Under the pieces are notes generated by a model that did no database searches, was not told the DNA's origin, and saw only the letters and a program-made list of their open reading frames with translations. A program made the position numbers and the translations under genes. 64,000 nucleotides of DNA from Marinobacter sp. X15-166B (GTDB lineage Bacteria; Pseudomonadota; Gammaproteobacteria; Pseudomonadales; Oleiphilaceae), in NCBI RefSeq assembly GCF_001752365.1, contig NZ_MEIY01000001.1, positions 1,902,978 through 1,966,977 of the forward strand. The letters run 5' to 3'. Positions within the stretch are counted from its first letter, which is position 1. Every line of letters begins with the position of its first letter. Shown in pieces: positions 8,941 to 17,388 of this stretch.

Positions 8941-10013
8941 GGGGTGTCCTCCAGGGGCAGGAAAATCATAAAGTCCGTCTCGCCGGGCACACTCTCGCAC
9001 TCCACCAGTCCGCGGTGCTGACCAATAATGCTCTGGGTGATGGCGAGACCCAGCCCGGTACCCTGGGCCCGACCACTGATCATGGGGTAAAAAATATTCT
9101 GCAGTAAGGCGGCGGGTATGCCCGGGCCATTGTCGATGATATCGATGCGACAGACCAGCCGGTGGGGGGTGTGGCCAATGGTGAACTGACGCAGGGCGCG
9201 AGTCCGGAAGGTGATGGTGGGGCGCGCCCCGGCGGCGGGGTGGTCGAATTCGAAGGCGGCTTCCATGGCGTTCCGGGCGATGTTGAGCACGGCCTGAATC
9301 AATTGCTCCCGGTCCCCGGGAAACTCCGGCAGGCTGGGGTCATAATCCCGCTTGAAGACAAGGCGGTCACCGGCTTCGGCTTCCAGCAATGCCCGCACCC
9401 GCTCCAGCACTTCATGAATGTTGGTCGGCGTCAGGTTGAGCGCGCGGTTGGGGCCCAGCATGCGATCCACCAGGCTGCGCAAGCGGTCCACCTCGTCCAT
9501 GATCACCTGGGTATACTCTTGCTGTGCAGGGCTGAGTTCGCGCTGCAGCAACTGGGCCGCCCCGCGAATGCCCCCCAGAGGGTTCTTGATTTCGTGGGCC
9601 ATGCCCCGCACCAGAATACGGCTGGCGGCTTGCTGCGCGAGTATGTCCTCTTCGCGGATGATGCGCAGCAGCCGGTCCCGGGATTGCACCTCCATCAGCA
9701 GCAGGGGCTGGTCGGTGCCCAGGGGCATGACGGAGTAATCGACGATCATGCTGGTGCCCGTGGTGAGCAGTAACTCTGTCTCGCGCCGGGTGTAGGACTG
9801 GCCGCTGGTGGCGGCGGCGCGCAGGGTTGCGCGGGTTTCCGTGGCATCTGCCAGCAGCTCAGCCAGAGCGCAGCCGGCCGCCCGGGTCAGGCTGGTTTCG
9901 AACAGGTTTTCGGCGGCCGGGTTCAGGTATTGAATGACCAGCTGGGGGTCCAGCACCAGCACCGACGTCGTCAGATGTTCGATGAGCTGCATGTGTTCCG
10001 CAGGCGCTGCCAT
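8937..10013 (-). CDS. ntrB: Nitrogen regulation sensor kinase/phosphatase NtrB
   Basis: This 358-residue cytosolic histidine kinase phosphorylates and dephosphorylates NtrC in response to PII. An N-terminal PAS domain (L-D-P-Q-L-V-I-Q-Y-L-N-P-A-A-E) precedes a HisKA domain with M-A-H-E-I-K-N-P-L-G-G, then an HATPase domain with D-N-G-P-G-I-P and G-T-G-L-G-L-A. The ATG at 10013 is chosen because AAGGAG lies 6 bases upstream; an in-frame ATG eight codons earlier has no such site. There is no membrane segment, as is normal for NtrB. It is followed by ntrC with a 4-bp overlap and preceded by the DUF4124 gene and glnA on the same strand. Confidence 0.95.
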   Translation of the reverse strand: MAAPAEHMQLIEHLTTSVLVLDPQLVIQYLNPAAENLFETSLTRAAGCALAELLADATETRATLRAAATSGQSYTRRETELLLTTGTSMIVDYSVMPLGTDQPLLLMEVQSRDRLLRIIREEDILAQQAASRILVRGMAHEIKNPLGGIRGAAQLLQRELSPAQQEYTQVIMDEVDRLRSLVDRMLGPNRALNLTPTNIHEVLERVRALLEAEAGDRLVFKRDYDPSLPEFPGDREQLIQAVLNIARNAMEAAFEFDHPAAGARPTITFRTRALRQFTIGHTPHRLVCRIDIIDNGPGIPAALLQNIFYPMISGRAQGTGLGLAITQSIIGQHRGLVECESVPGETDFMIFLPLEDTP

Positions 10014-10094
10014 GACGCTCCTTGCAAACGGTGTCAAAAGGACAGCATAAACCGAAACGCGTTCGAATGGTGCGTCAGTTGCCTCGAATGAGGG

Positions 10095-10619
10095 CTAATT
10101 GTTGACGGTGGGGCGGTGCACGGTGAACGAAATGCTGTCCCCTGACATCACCCGCAGGCCCTGCCGGTCAACGATGTGTACATCCGCCCGGTGGGTGCCG
10201 CGGTAGACGTTGCGCACCGTCACTGAACCGGTGGTGCTCTGGCCTACCGGCTGGCCGTCCAGCTGCACCTCATACTTGTGGCCCGGGCGCAGGGCCGGAT
10301 CGCTGCTGACCACAAATTCGACGTCGCCACTGCCGCTGTGAAAGGCGTCCTGGTCGTTGGGGGCGGAAAAGCTGACGCGCTTGTAGGCGGCTGGTGCGTC
10401 GCCGCGGGGCGGCGGTGACTGCAACACTTCCGACACGGTCTCCGGTTTCGGCAAGGTGATGGTGGTGACCGGTTTGACGTTGACCACCTTGGCGTTTTTG
10501 GTCGGTTCGTCGGAGTAAGTGACGTTGCCCTGAGCGTCAACAGAACGGTATACCTCGGCGTGCACGCTCACACTCACAAGGGCCAGCAGTCCGGCTAGCA
10601 GTCCAGATCTCACGTTCAT
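10095..10619 (-). CDS. DUF4124-domain exported protein
   Basis: This is a 174-residue protein starting M-N-V-R-S-G-L-L-A with a signal peptide-like segment cleaved near V-H-A/E-V. The next region, V-Y-R-S-V-D-A-Q-G-N-V-T-Y-S-D, is the DUF4124 signature. The C-terminal half is rich in beta-strand-like sequence (V-Q-L-D-G-Q-P-V-G...V-T-V-R-N-V-Y-R-G-T-H) and may be an Ig-like fold. Its position between glnA and ntrB is shared with Pseudomonas-type genomes. Function is unknown; an envelope location is inferred from the signal peptide. The start at 10619 is preferred over one 15 codons upstream because it places the signal peptide at the N terminus. Confidence 0.8.
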   Translation of the reverse strand: MNVRSGLLAGLLALVSVSVHAEVYRSVDAQGNVTYSDEPTKNAKVVNVKPVTTITLPKPETVSEVLQSPPPRGDAPAAYKRVSFSAPNDQDAFHSGSGDVEFVVSSDPALRPGHKYEVQLDGQPVGQSTTGSVTVRNVYRGTHRADVHIVDRQGLRVMSGDSISFTVHRPTVNN

Positions 10620-10773
10620 ATCCACATGTCCACTCGTTCTTATTCCCTTGATTATCGGTAGCACCGATCAACTATGCAACGCCGGGAAAACCGTTGTCCG
10701 TTACCAAGTGTTAAGAAATGCCAGAGTGAGACCTGGGTCTCTCTGTCTCCCGCCGAGGCAGTCGAAGAGCCAT

Positions 10774-10799
10774 AAAAAACCCCGCGCAGGGCGGGGTTT
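10774..10799 (-). terminator. Rho-independent terminator of glnA
   Basis: Read on the minus strand, CCCCGC (10791-10796) pairs with GCGGGG (10780-10785) around a five-base loop, followed by six T residues (10779-10774). It starts 27 bp past the glnA stop. This separates glnA from the DUF4124–ntrBC transcript at least partly. Confidence 0.85.
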
Positions 10800-10825
10800 C
10801 CGGGGGTTGGGCGGACGCCGGCCAA

Positions 10826-12229
10826 TCAGCAGGAGTAGTACAGCTCAAACTCGACGGGGTGAGTGCTCATGTTAAGGCGCTCAACTTCACCGCGCTTCAG
10901 GTCAATGTAACCGCTGAGCATATCTTCGGTGAACACCCCGCCCCGGGTCAGGAACTCGAAATCCGCTTCGAGGCAATCGAGGGCCTCGTGCAGGGTGCCC
11001 GCCACCGTGGGAATGTTCTGGGCCTCTTCTTTGGGCAGGTCGTACAGATCCTTGTCCATGGCATCGCCCGGGTGAATCTTGTTCTGGATGCCGTCAAGTC
11101 CCGCCATCATCAGCGCGGCAAACGCCAGATACGGGTTCGAGGCCGCGTCCGGGAAACGTACTTCAACCCGCCGCGCTTTCGGCGAGTTAACGTAGGGGAT
11201 GCGGATGGAGGCGGAGCGGTTGCGGGCTGAATAGGCCAGCATAACCGGGGCTTCAAAGCCGGGTACCAGGCGCTTGTAACTGTTGGTGGAGGCGTTGGTG
11301 AACGCGTTGATCGCTTTCGAATGGCGGATAATGCCGCCAATGTAGTAGAGCGCGGTTTCGCTCAGGCCGGCGTAGCCGTCACCGGCGAAAATATTCTTGC
11401 CGTCCTTGTTCAGGGACATGTGTACGTGCATGCCGGAGCCGTTGTCACCGACCAGCGGTTTGGGCATAAAGGTGGCGGTTTTGCCGTAGGCGTGGGCCAC
11501 GTTATGGACGCAGTACTTCAGAATCTGCACTTCGTCGGCTTTTTTGACCAGGGTGTTGGGGCCGACGCCGATTTCGCACTGGCCCGCCGTACCCACCTCG
11601 TGGTGGTGCACTTCAATGTCCAGTCCCATGGATTCCATGGCCGCACACATGGCGCCGCGCAGGTCGTGCAGGCTGTCAACCGGTGGCACCGGGAAGTATC
11701 CACCCTTGACCGCCGGGCGGTGGCCAATGTTGTTGCGCTCGAAATCATCCCCCGACACCCAGGCGGCTTCTTCCGAGTGGATGGCGTACATGGAGCCGCT
11801 GATATCGGTGTTCCACTTGACGGAATCGAACACGAAAAACTCCGGCTCCGGGCCGAACAGGGCGCTGTCGGCGATACCGGTGGACTTCAGGTACTCTTCC
11901 GCCCGGCGGGCCACCGAGCGCGGATCACGCTCGTAGCCCTGCATGGTGGTGGGCTCGACGATGTCGCAGGTGATGTTGACGGTGGCCTCTTCGGTGAACG
12001 GGTCCAGCACCGAGCTGCTGTCGTCGGGCATCAGGATCATGTCGGATTCGTTGATGCCCTTCCAGCCGGCAATGGAGGAACCGTCGAACATTTTGCCGTC
12101 AGCGAAAAAATCCTCACTTACTTCGGAAGCGGGCATGGTGACGTGTTGCTCTTTGCCGCGGCTGTCAGTGAATCGCAGGTCGATCCATTTGACTTGGTGT
12201 TCGTTGATCAGATCAAGGGTTCTGGACAT
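10826..12229 (-). CDS. glnA: Type I glutamine synthetase
   Basis: This enzyme makes glutamine from glutamate, ammonia and ATP in the cytoplasm as a dodecamer. The 467-residue length is that of class I-beta enzymes. Visible motifs include D-G-S-S-I-A-G-W, the E-P-E-F-F metal-binding strand, G-S-G-M-H-V-H, and N-R-S-A-S-I-R-I-P. The adenylylation loop has D-L-Y-D-L-P-K-E-E, whose Tyr is the target of GlnE, and glnE is in this window at 21996. A GGAG ribosome site precedes the ATG. Upstream are a sigma-54 promoter and two NtrC sites, so expression should rise under nitrogen limitation. The terminator at 10774 follows. Confidence 0.98.
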   Translation of the reverse strand: MSRTLDLINEHQVKWIDLRFTDSRGKEQHVTMPASEVSEDFFADGKMFDGSSIAGWKGINESDMILMPDDSSSVLDPFTEEATVNITCDIVEPTTMQGYERDPRSVARRAEEYLKSTGIADSALFGPEPEFFVFDSVKWNTDISGSMYAIHSEEAAWVSGDDFERNNIGHRPAVKGGYFPVPPVDSLHDLRGAMCAAMESMGLDIEVHHHEVGTAGQCEIGVGPNTLVKKADEVQILKYCVHNVAHAYGKTATFMPKPLVGDNGSGMHVHMSLNKDGKNIFAGDGYAGLSETALYYIGGIIRHSKAINAFTNASTNSYKRLVPGFEAPVMLAYSARNRSASIRIPYVNSPKARRVEVRFPDAASNPYLAFAALMMAGLDGIQNKIHPGDAMDKDLYDLPKEEAQNIPTVAGTLHEALDCLEADFEFLTRGGVFTEDMLSGYIDLKRGEVERLNMSTHPVEFELYYSC

Positions 12230-12353
12230 TGCGCAAGCTCCGTAAGGGTGCCCTGGCAGCGGGCGGTATCAATTATGTGGTGCCGAAATGGTCGATCAGC
12301 GCAGCTTAACAAAAGCCGGGTGTTGTTGCCTCCACATTTGGCAACAGAAACTG

Positions 12354-12369
12354 AGCAAATAGCTTGCCA
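12354..12369 (-). promoter_or_regulatory. Sigma-54 promoter of glnA
   Basis: On the minus strand the sequence TGGCAAGCTATTTGCT matches the -24/-12 consensus TGGCAC-N5-TTGCW with one mismatch and exact spacing. The predicted start is near 12343, giving a leader of about 113 nt before the glnA ATG at 12229. NtrC sites lie ~100 and ~130 bp upstream. Confidence 0.85.
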
Positions 12370-12436
12370 GAATTTGCAAATCCTCCGCAGGTGCGGGTGT
12401 CAGGTCGGGACCGGGCCGACCAGGCGGGCGGTGACC

Positions 12437-12451
12437 GCACCGCCGCGGTGC
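12437..12451. promoter_or_regulatory. NtrC binding site (promoter-proximal)
   Basis: GCACCGCCGCGGTGC is a perfect GCACC-N5-GGTGC inverted repeat, the core of the enteric NtrC consensus. Its centre is about 100 bp upstream of the predicted glnA start. Confidence 0.8.
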
Positions 12452-12466
12452 AGGTGCGAACGATGC

Positions 12467-12481
12467 GCACCAAAAGGGTGC
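12467..12481. promoter_or_regulatory. NtrC binding site (promoter-distal)
   Basis: GCACCAAAAGGGTGC is also GCACC-N5-GGTGC, and the symmetry extends two more bases on each side (12465-12483). Its A-rich centre is close to the best enteric sites. Its centre is 30 bp from the first site, close to three helical turns, as in a cooperative enhancer. Confidence 0.85.
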
Positions 12482-12494
12482 GCTGCGGAATTGT

Positions 12495-12523
12495 TCGATT
12501 TCTATACGATCAGTGCGTATAAT
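12495..12523 (+). promoter_or_regulatory. Sigma-70 promoter candidate for typA
   Basis: A perfect TATAAT (12518-12523) lies 17 bp after TCGATT (12495-12500), which matches three of six -35 positions. It points toward typA, giving a leader of about 170 nt. It lies just 14 bp beyond the distal NtrC site. Confidence 0.6.
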
Positions 12524-12701
12524 ACCCGCCCGGATTTTGCTATAGTATCCGCCGCTTCAAATTGACCTGCCTCAGGCAGGAGGGCCGGCCACTCTGGAAG
12601 GTCCGGTCCACTTTCACGGATTTGAGAGGCCATGCGGCAGGCTGCCCCGTCACCTTCCGATGCCCCTCTCAGGCCATTATGCATGCCTCAGGATACTGTT
12701 T

Positions 12702-14513
12702 GTGATAGAAAAACTTCGTAATATCGCGATCATCGCCCACGTCGACCATGGTAAAACCACGCTCGTAGACAAACTGCTGCGTCTCTCGGGCACGCTGGAT
12801 CGGAAAGAACTCGAAAATGAACGGGTCATGGACTCCGACGATCAGGAAAAAGAACGTGGCATCACCATTCTGGCCAAGAACACCGCGCTCAAGTGGAACG
12901 GTTACGACATCAACATAGTGGACACCCCGGGCCACGCCGACTTCGGTGGCGAGGTCGAGCGGGTGATGAGCATGGTGGATTGTGTGCTGCTGGTGGTCGA
13001 TTCCATCGACGGTCCCATGCCACAAACCCGCTTTGTTACCCAGAAGGCCTTTGCGGCCGGGCTGCGGCCGATAGTCATTGTCAACAAGATCGATCGTCCC
13101 GGCGCCCGTCCGGACTGGGTGGTGGATCAGGTGTTTGACCTGTTCGACAGCCTCGGGGCCAGCGATGACCAGCTGGACTTCCCCATTGTCTATGCCAGTG
13201 CCCTGAACGGCATTGCCGGGCTCGATCACGAGCAACTGGAAGACAACATGGACGCGGTGTTCCAGGCCATTGTGGATCACGTCCCCGCACCCGCCGTGGA
13301 TCTGGACGGTCCGTTCCAGATGCAGATTTCCCAGCTCGACTACAACAGCTTTCTGGGGGTGATCGGTATCGGTCGCATCATGCGCGGCAAGGTCACCACC
13401 AACACGCCGGTGGTGGCGGTTGGTGCTGACGGTAAAAAGCGCCAGGGCCGGATCCTCAAGATCATGGGGCACTCCGGACTGCAACGGGTTGAGGTTGACG
13501 AAGCGCAAGCGGGCGACATCATCTGCGTGAGCGGTCTGGACGAACTGTACATTTCCGACACCCTGTGCGACATGAACCACGTGGAGGCCCTGCCCCCGTT
13601 GACGGTGGACGAGCCCACCGTGTCCATGACCTTCCAGGTGAACGACTCGCCCTTCTGTGGCAAGGAAGGCAAGTTCGTTACCAGCCGTAACATCAAAGAA
13701 CGTCTGGAAAAAGAGCTGCTGCACAACGTCGCCCTGCGGGTTGAGGAAGGCGATTCGGCCGACAAATTCAAGGTGTCAGGCCGGGGTGAACTGCACCTGT
13801 CGGTGTTGATCGAGAACATGCGCCGTGAAAACTTCGAGCTGGCGGTGGGTCGTCCGGAAGTGGTGATCCGCGAAGTGGACGGCGAGCAGCAGGAGCCCTA
13901 CGAGAACGTCATTATCGACATTGAAGAGCAGCACCAGGGTTCCCTGATGGAGCAGATGGGGTTGCGTAAAGGCGAGTTGACCAACATGGTGCCCGACGGC
14001 AAGGGACGCATGCGGCTGGAGTACACCATCCCGGCGCGCGGCCTGATCGGTTTCCGTAACAGCTTCCTGACCATGACCTCCGGGACCGGTATCCTGACCT
14101 CCACCTTCAGTCATTACGGCCCCATCAAGAGTGGTGAGGTGGCCAGTCGTCAGAACGGCGTGCTGGTGTCCATGGCCACCGGGACCGCGTTGACCTATTC
14201 TCTGGAAACACTGCAGAGCCGCGGCAAGCTGTTCCTGGATCCCGGGCAGGAAATCTATGAAGGCCAGTTGTGCGGTATCCACAGCCGGGATACCGATCTG
14301 GTGATCAACCCGACCAAGGGCAAGAAGCTCGATAACATGCGCGCGTCCGGCAAGGACGAGGTCATCGGCCTGGTGCCGCCGATCAAATTCACGCTGGAGC
14401 AGGCGCTGGAGTTCATCGAAGACGACGAGCTGGTAGAAGTAACGCCCAGCTCGATCCGGCTGCGCAAAAAGCTGCTGACCGAGAACGAGCGCAAGCGGGC
14501 AAGCAGAAAATAG
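12702..14513 (+). CDS. typA: Ribosome-associated GTPase TypA/BipA
   Basis: This 603-residue translational GTPase is related to EF-G and affects ribosome assembly and stress adaptation. The start is GTG 12702 ([19 protein letters not shown]), with AGGA eight bases upstream; an in-frame ATG at 12660 would add 14 non-family residues. The G1 motif [10 protein letters not shown]3 [10 protein letters not shown] and G4 N-K-I-D are all present. Domain II and the TypA C-terminal domain ([14 protein letters not shown]) follow, so the protein is full length. It is divergent from glnA, and a strong terminator is at 14553. Confidence 0.97.
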   Translation: MIEKLRNIAIIAHVDHGKTTLVDKLLRLSGTLDRKELENERVMDSDDQEKERGITILAKNTALKWNGYDINIVDTPGHADFGGEVERVMSMVDCVLLVVDSIDGPMPQTRFVTQKAFAAGLRPIVIVNKIDRPGARPDWVVDQVFDLFDSLGASDDQLDFPIVYASALNGIAGLDHEQLEDNMDAVFQAIVDHVPAPAVDLDGPFQMQISQLDYNSFLGVIGIGRIMRGKVTTNTPVVAVGADGKKRQGRILKIMGHSGLQRVEVDEAQAGDIICVSGLDELYISDTLCDMNHVEALPPLTVDEPTVSMTFQVNDSPFCGKEGKFVTSRNIKERLEKELLHNVALRVEEGDSADKFKVSGRGELHLSVLIENMRRENFELAVGRPEVVIREVDGEQQEPYENVIIDIEEQHQGSLMEQMGLRKGELTNMVPDGKGRMRLEYTIPARGLIGFRNSFLTMTSGTGILTSTFSHYGPIKSGEVASRQNGVLVSMATGTALTYSLETLQSRGKLFLDPGQEIYEGQLCGIHSRDTDLVINPTKGKKLDNMRASGKDEVIGLVPPIKFTLEQALEFIEDDELVEVTPSSIRLRKKLLTENERKRASRK

Positions 14514-14552
14514 ACCAGCCACCGTGTGTCGAGCACGGCGCTGAATCAAGAG

Positions 14553-14577
14553 GGGGTGCTGCGGCACCCCTTTTTTT
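14553..14577 (+). terminator. Rho-independent terminator after typA
   Basis: GGGGTGC (14553-14559) pairs with GCACCCC (14564-14570) around TGCG, followed by seven T residues. It begins 40 bp past the typA stop. Confidence 0.9.
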
Positions 14578-14618
14578 GTGGTCAACGACCGAGGAGTCAG
14601 GGCATTAGCGCAAGGGGA

Positions 14619-15350
14619 TCAGGAACCCGTAGTTTCAATTCCGTACCGGGGGCCACGGGCCTTGAGGCGATAGAACTCGTCCACAATGCCGCTCATGGCC
14701 TCCGCGCAATAAGGTCTGAGCCCGCCCAGCACCAGTTGTTTGTCCACTTCACCCACCACCGCGCCGTCAGCGATCAGGCGGTATGCAAGGGACACATCGC
14801 CGCGCTTACCGTTGGCCGCCAGATCGGTATGGTGCAGTTCCAGATTCGCCGAGGCGGCGTCCGTGCTGTTAAGGGTAAGACTCATGCTCGCGTACATCAC
14901 CATGGGGCGATCCGGGTTGAACATTACGCCGTTGGATTCCAGCAATGGCTGCAGGGTGTGCGGAAAGTTCTTGCCCGAGGCGGCCACGTAATTGCGGATG
15001 AACTGTTCGATGATCTGTTCATCCCGGGTCACCTCGCCCTGCCGTGTGACCTCCAGATAAATCTTGCCGCTGTCATCGCACAACTCGATGATGTCGTCGC
15101 CGCTTTCCCGGAACACCAGAGGTACGCCGTCACCCAGCAGGGCGCGGAACTGAAACTTCATGTGCCGGGACAGCCCGAAGCGTGAAACCACCACCGCAAA
15201 CAGCAGGTCACCAGGCACACAGAAGCGCCGCGCGTCCGGATCGTGAATGGGGTTGAAGTCTCCGGCCACTTCCTTGGCAAACAGGCTGGCCTGGGGGGCG
15301 GAAATATGTAGGCGTCCGTCCTGGACGGAATAAAAACTGTCTAGAAACAT
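14619..15350 (-). CDS. DUF3581 family protein
   Basis: This is a 243-residue conserved gammaproteobacterial protein of unknown function. It begins M-F-L-D-S-F-Y-S-V-Q-D-G-R-L-H-I-S-A, and the start at 15350 has AGGAAAG eight bases upstream. The stretch E-V-A-G-D-F-N-P-I-H-D-P-D-A-R-R-F-C-V-P-G resembles the D-F-N-P-I-H substrate-binding segment of MaoC-type hot-dog dehydratases, which hints at an acyl-thioester-related fold. That link is an inference. It converges with typA across the terminator and is divergent from the iminopeptidase gene. Confidence 0.85.
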   Translation of the reverse strand: MFLDSFYSVQDGRLHISAPQASLFAKEVAGDFNPIHDPDARRFCVPGDLLFAVVVSRFGLSRHMKFQFRALLGDGVPLVFRESGDDIIELCDDSGKIYLEVTRQGEVTRDEQIIEQFIRNYVAASGKNFPHTLQPLLESNGVMFNPDRPMVMYASMSLTLNSTDAASANLELHHTDLAANGKRGDVSLAYRLIADGAVVGEVDKQLVLGGLRPYCAEAMSGIVDEFYRLKARGPRYGIETTGS

Positions 15351-15545
15351 TTGCTGCTTTCCTGGTTGCAAAGGGGAAGGTGCCACGACCCGCCTATAGT
15401 ACTGGGGTTGGGCGGTTAAGGATATGCGCTATTTGTCCATGAACGCCGGCACGGGTTCAATACGGGTGGCCCGCACCGCGGTTGCGCAGTGGCCCGGCGA
15501 TAGTCGGCTACAATTTAAGGACACCCCCGACATGGATGAACCGCC

Positions 15546-16499
15546 GTGCTGAACCTCTACCCGGATATCAAACCCAACGCCGTGTATCGACTGGCGGTGG
15601 CGTCGCCCCACGAACTCTATATAGAGGAGAGCGGCAACCCCGAGGGCATCCCGATTCTGGTGGTGCACGGAGGTCCGGGGGGCGGCTGCAGCGACAATCA
15701 CCGGCGGTTTTTTGATGCGGAGCGATTCCGCATCATTCTGTTCGATCAGCGCGGGGCGGGGCGCTCACGACCCTTGGCGGAGCTGGCCGGCAACACCACC
15801 GCCGATCTGGTCGCCGATATGGAAACCATCCGCCAGTTTCTGGGGGTGGAGCGCTGGATGCTGTTTGGCGGCAGTTGGGGCTCCACCCTGAGTCTGGTGT
15901 ACGCCGAGGCGTATCCCGAGCGGGTGCTCGGGCTGGTGCTGCGCGGTATATTTTTGTGCCGTGATCAGGACATCCACTGGTTTTACCAGCAAGGGGCCAG
16001 CCGCGTTTACCCGGATTACTGGCAGGCGTTTCTTGAGCCTATACCTGTCGCCGAGCGAGGCGACCTGGTGGCGGCTTATTACCGCCGCCTGACCAGTACC
16101 GACGAACTGGAGCAGATCCGCGCCGCCAAAGCCTGGTCGGTGTGGGAGGGGCGCTGCGCCACCTTGCTGCCGAACCCGGGGGTGGTTGCGCACTTCGAGC
16201 ATCCGCATTTTGCCATTGCCCTGGCACGCATCGAGTGTCATTACTTCATCAACGGGGCGTTTCTGGAAGCGGACCAGATTACCCGTAACGCCGCCGCGCT
16301 GGCGGGCATTCCCGGGATCATCGTGCACGGTCGCTACGACATGGTGTGCCCGCTGGATAATGCGCTGGCGCTCAGTGCGGCCTGGCCGGGTGCGGAGCTG
16401 AGAATCATCCGCGAAGCGGGTCATTCGGCGACCGAACCGGCCATAATTGATGCACTGGTTCACGCTGTGGAAGAAATTGCCCAGCGGGTGGCTGGTTAA
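15546..16499 (+). CDS. pip: Proline iminopeptidase (alpha/beta hydrolase, S33)
   Basis: This 317-residue enzyme probably removes N-terminal proline from peptides. It shows the oxyanion H-G-G-P-G-G-G and the F-D-Q-R-G-A-G-R-S strand. The nucleophile elbow is G-G-S-W-G-S, the Asp lies near H-G-R-Y-D-M-V-C-P, and the catalytic His is in E-A-G-H-S. The start is GTG 15546; no in-frame ATG is upstream and the only purine-rich site (AAGGA) is about 25 bases away, so the start is uncertain. The next gene, dtd, is 86 bp downstream on the same strand. Confidence 0.93.
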   Translation: MLNLYPDIKPNAVYRLAVASPHELYIEESGNPEGIPILVVHGGPGGGCSDNHRRFFDAERFRIILFDQRGAGRSRPLAELAGNTTADLVADMETIRQFLGVERWMLFGGSWGSTLSLVYAEAYPERVLGLVLRGIFLCRDQDIHWFYQQGASRVYPDYWQAFLEPIPVAERGDLVAAYYRRLTSTDELEQIRAAKAWSVWEGRCATLLPNPGVVAHFEHPHFAIALARIECHYFINGAFLEADQITRNAAALAGIPGIIVHGRYDMVCPLDNALALSAAWPGAELRIIREAGHSATEPAIIDALVHAVEEIAQRVAG

Positions 16500-16585
16500 G
16501 CCGCAGACAGCCTTGCGCTCTCGTTTTAGGCTGGTTAGACTCCATCCCGTTCTAAAAATTACAACCGCCTCATGTTCGGGATGGT

Positions 16586-17050
16586 ATGAAGGGACTGATT
16601 CAGCGAGTTACCCAGGCACAAGTCGTTGTTGATGGAAAGCTCATAGCCGCTATCCCCGCAGGCCTGCTGCTGTTTCTGGGCGTCGAGCGCACCGACAGTG
16701 CCGGGCAGGTTAAGGAACTTTGCCAGAAAATACTGAGTTATCGGGTCTTCCCCGATGACGCCGGCCGCATGAACCTTTCCCTTAAAGATACCTCAGGCTC
16801 ACTGCTCGTGGTGCCCCAGTTTACCCTGGCGGCCGATACCCGTTCAGGTACCCGACCCGGATTTTCTTTGGCCGCCGCCCCCGAACTTGCTGACCAGCTG
16901 TTTCAGCAGTTTGTGGTGCAGGCGAAGTTGGGGCTGGGTGAAGCGCAGGTTCAGGCCGGCCGCTTCGGGGCGGATATGCAGGTGGCGCTGACCAATGACG
17001 GCCCGGTCACCTTTATGCTGACGACCCGGGGCGCCGATATCGCAGCCTAA
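16586..17050 (+). CDS. dtd: D-aminoacyl-tRNA deacylase
   Basis: This 154-residue homodimeric enzyme hydrolyses D-amino acids mischarged on tRNA. The family's two signatures are visible. One is S-Q-F-T-L near residue 77, which here reads P77-Q-F-T-L-A-A-D-T because the conserved Ser is replaced by Pro. The other is the Gly-cisPro loop N-D-G-P-V-T-F near the C terminus. Length and N terminus (M-K-G-L-I-Q-R-V-T-Q-A) fit the family. Thr80 is retained. The Ser-to-Pro change may be tolerated or may alter activity. Confidence 0.95.
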   Translation: MKGLIQRVTQAQVVVDGKLIAAIPAGLLLFLGVERTDSAGQVKELCQKILSYRVFPDDAGRMNLSLKDTSGSLLVVPQFTLAADTRSGTRPGFSLAAAPELADQLFQQFVVQAKLGLGEAQVQAGRFGADMQVALTNDGPVTFMLTTRGADIAA

Positions 17051-17388
17051 CTGTATGATATTTAATGTGTATATTGCGTGTGAACGATTGTTTTGGCCGG
17101 CAAATGGACGCTATATCGTTGAATTATCAATTGAAATGAAAGGCGGTTAATAAAAGTTACATAAAGGCGTGTTAAAAGTTTGCAAAACACTTTGGGTTGT
17201 ATTAAAAATGGCTCATCATGCAGTGCCTTAAAAATGCGCTGTAAACAATTGAGTGTTATAGAGGTCATGGAAGCCGGGATTTCACTTGATTCACCATGAG
17301 TCCTGCCCGGTGTCAGGTGTTTTTACGACAGAAGAACGGGGCCAACCCGTCGCAAAACTTGAGTTAACTTAATAAGGAAGACGCAAAA
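17051..17388. other. Intergenic region upstream of porin
   Basis: This 338-bp stretch is clearly more AT-rich than its surroundings and holds no convincing gene; a 68-codon minus-strand frame has no recognisable features. It probably carries the porin promoter and a long leader, but I found no -35/-10 pair with correct spacing. The only clear site is the ribosome-binding AAGGA eleven bases before the porin ATG. Confidence 0.5.

Noticed and set aside
12273..12292. A second sigma-54-like sequence upstream of glnA (CGGCAC ... TTGAT on the minus strand)
   Set aside because: The spacer between the two elements is seven bases instead of five and the -12 GC is missing.
11321..12565. 414-codon plus-strand open frame over glnA
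   Set aside because: It is antisense to glnA, has no family features, and arises from high GC third positions of the real gene.
17062..17268. 68-codon minus-strand open frame upstream of the porin gene
   Set aside because: It is AT-rich, has no ribosome site or family features, and overlaps the likely porin promoter region.
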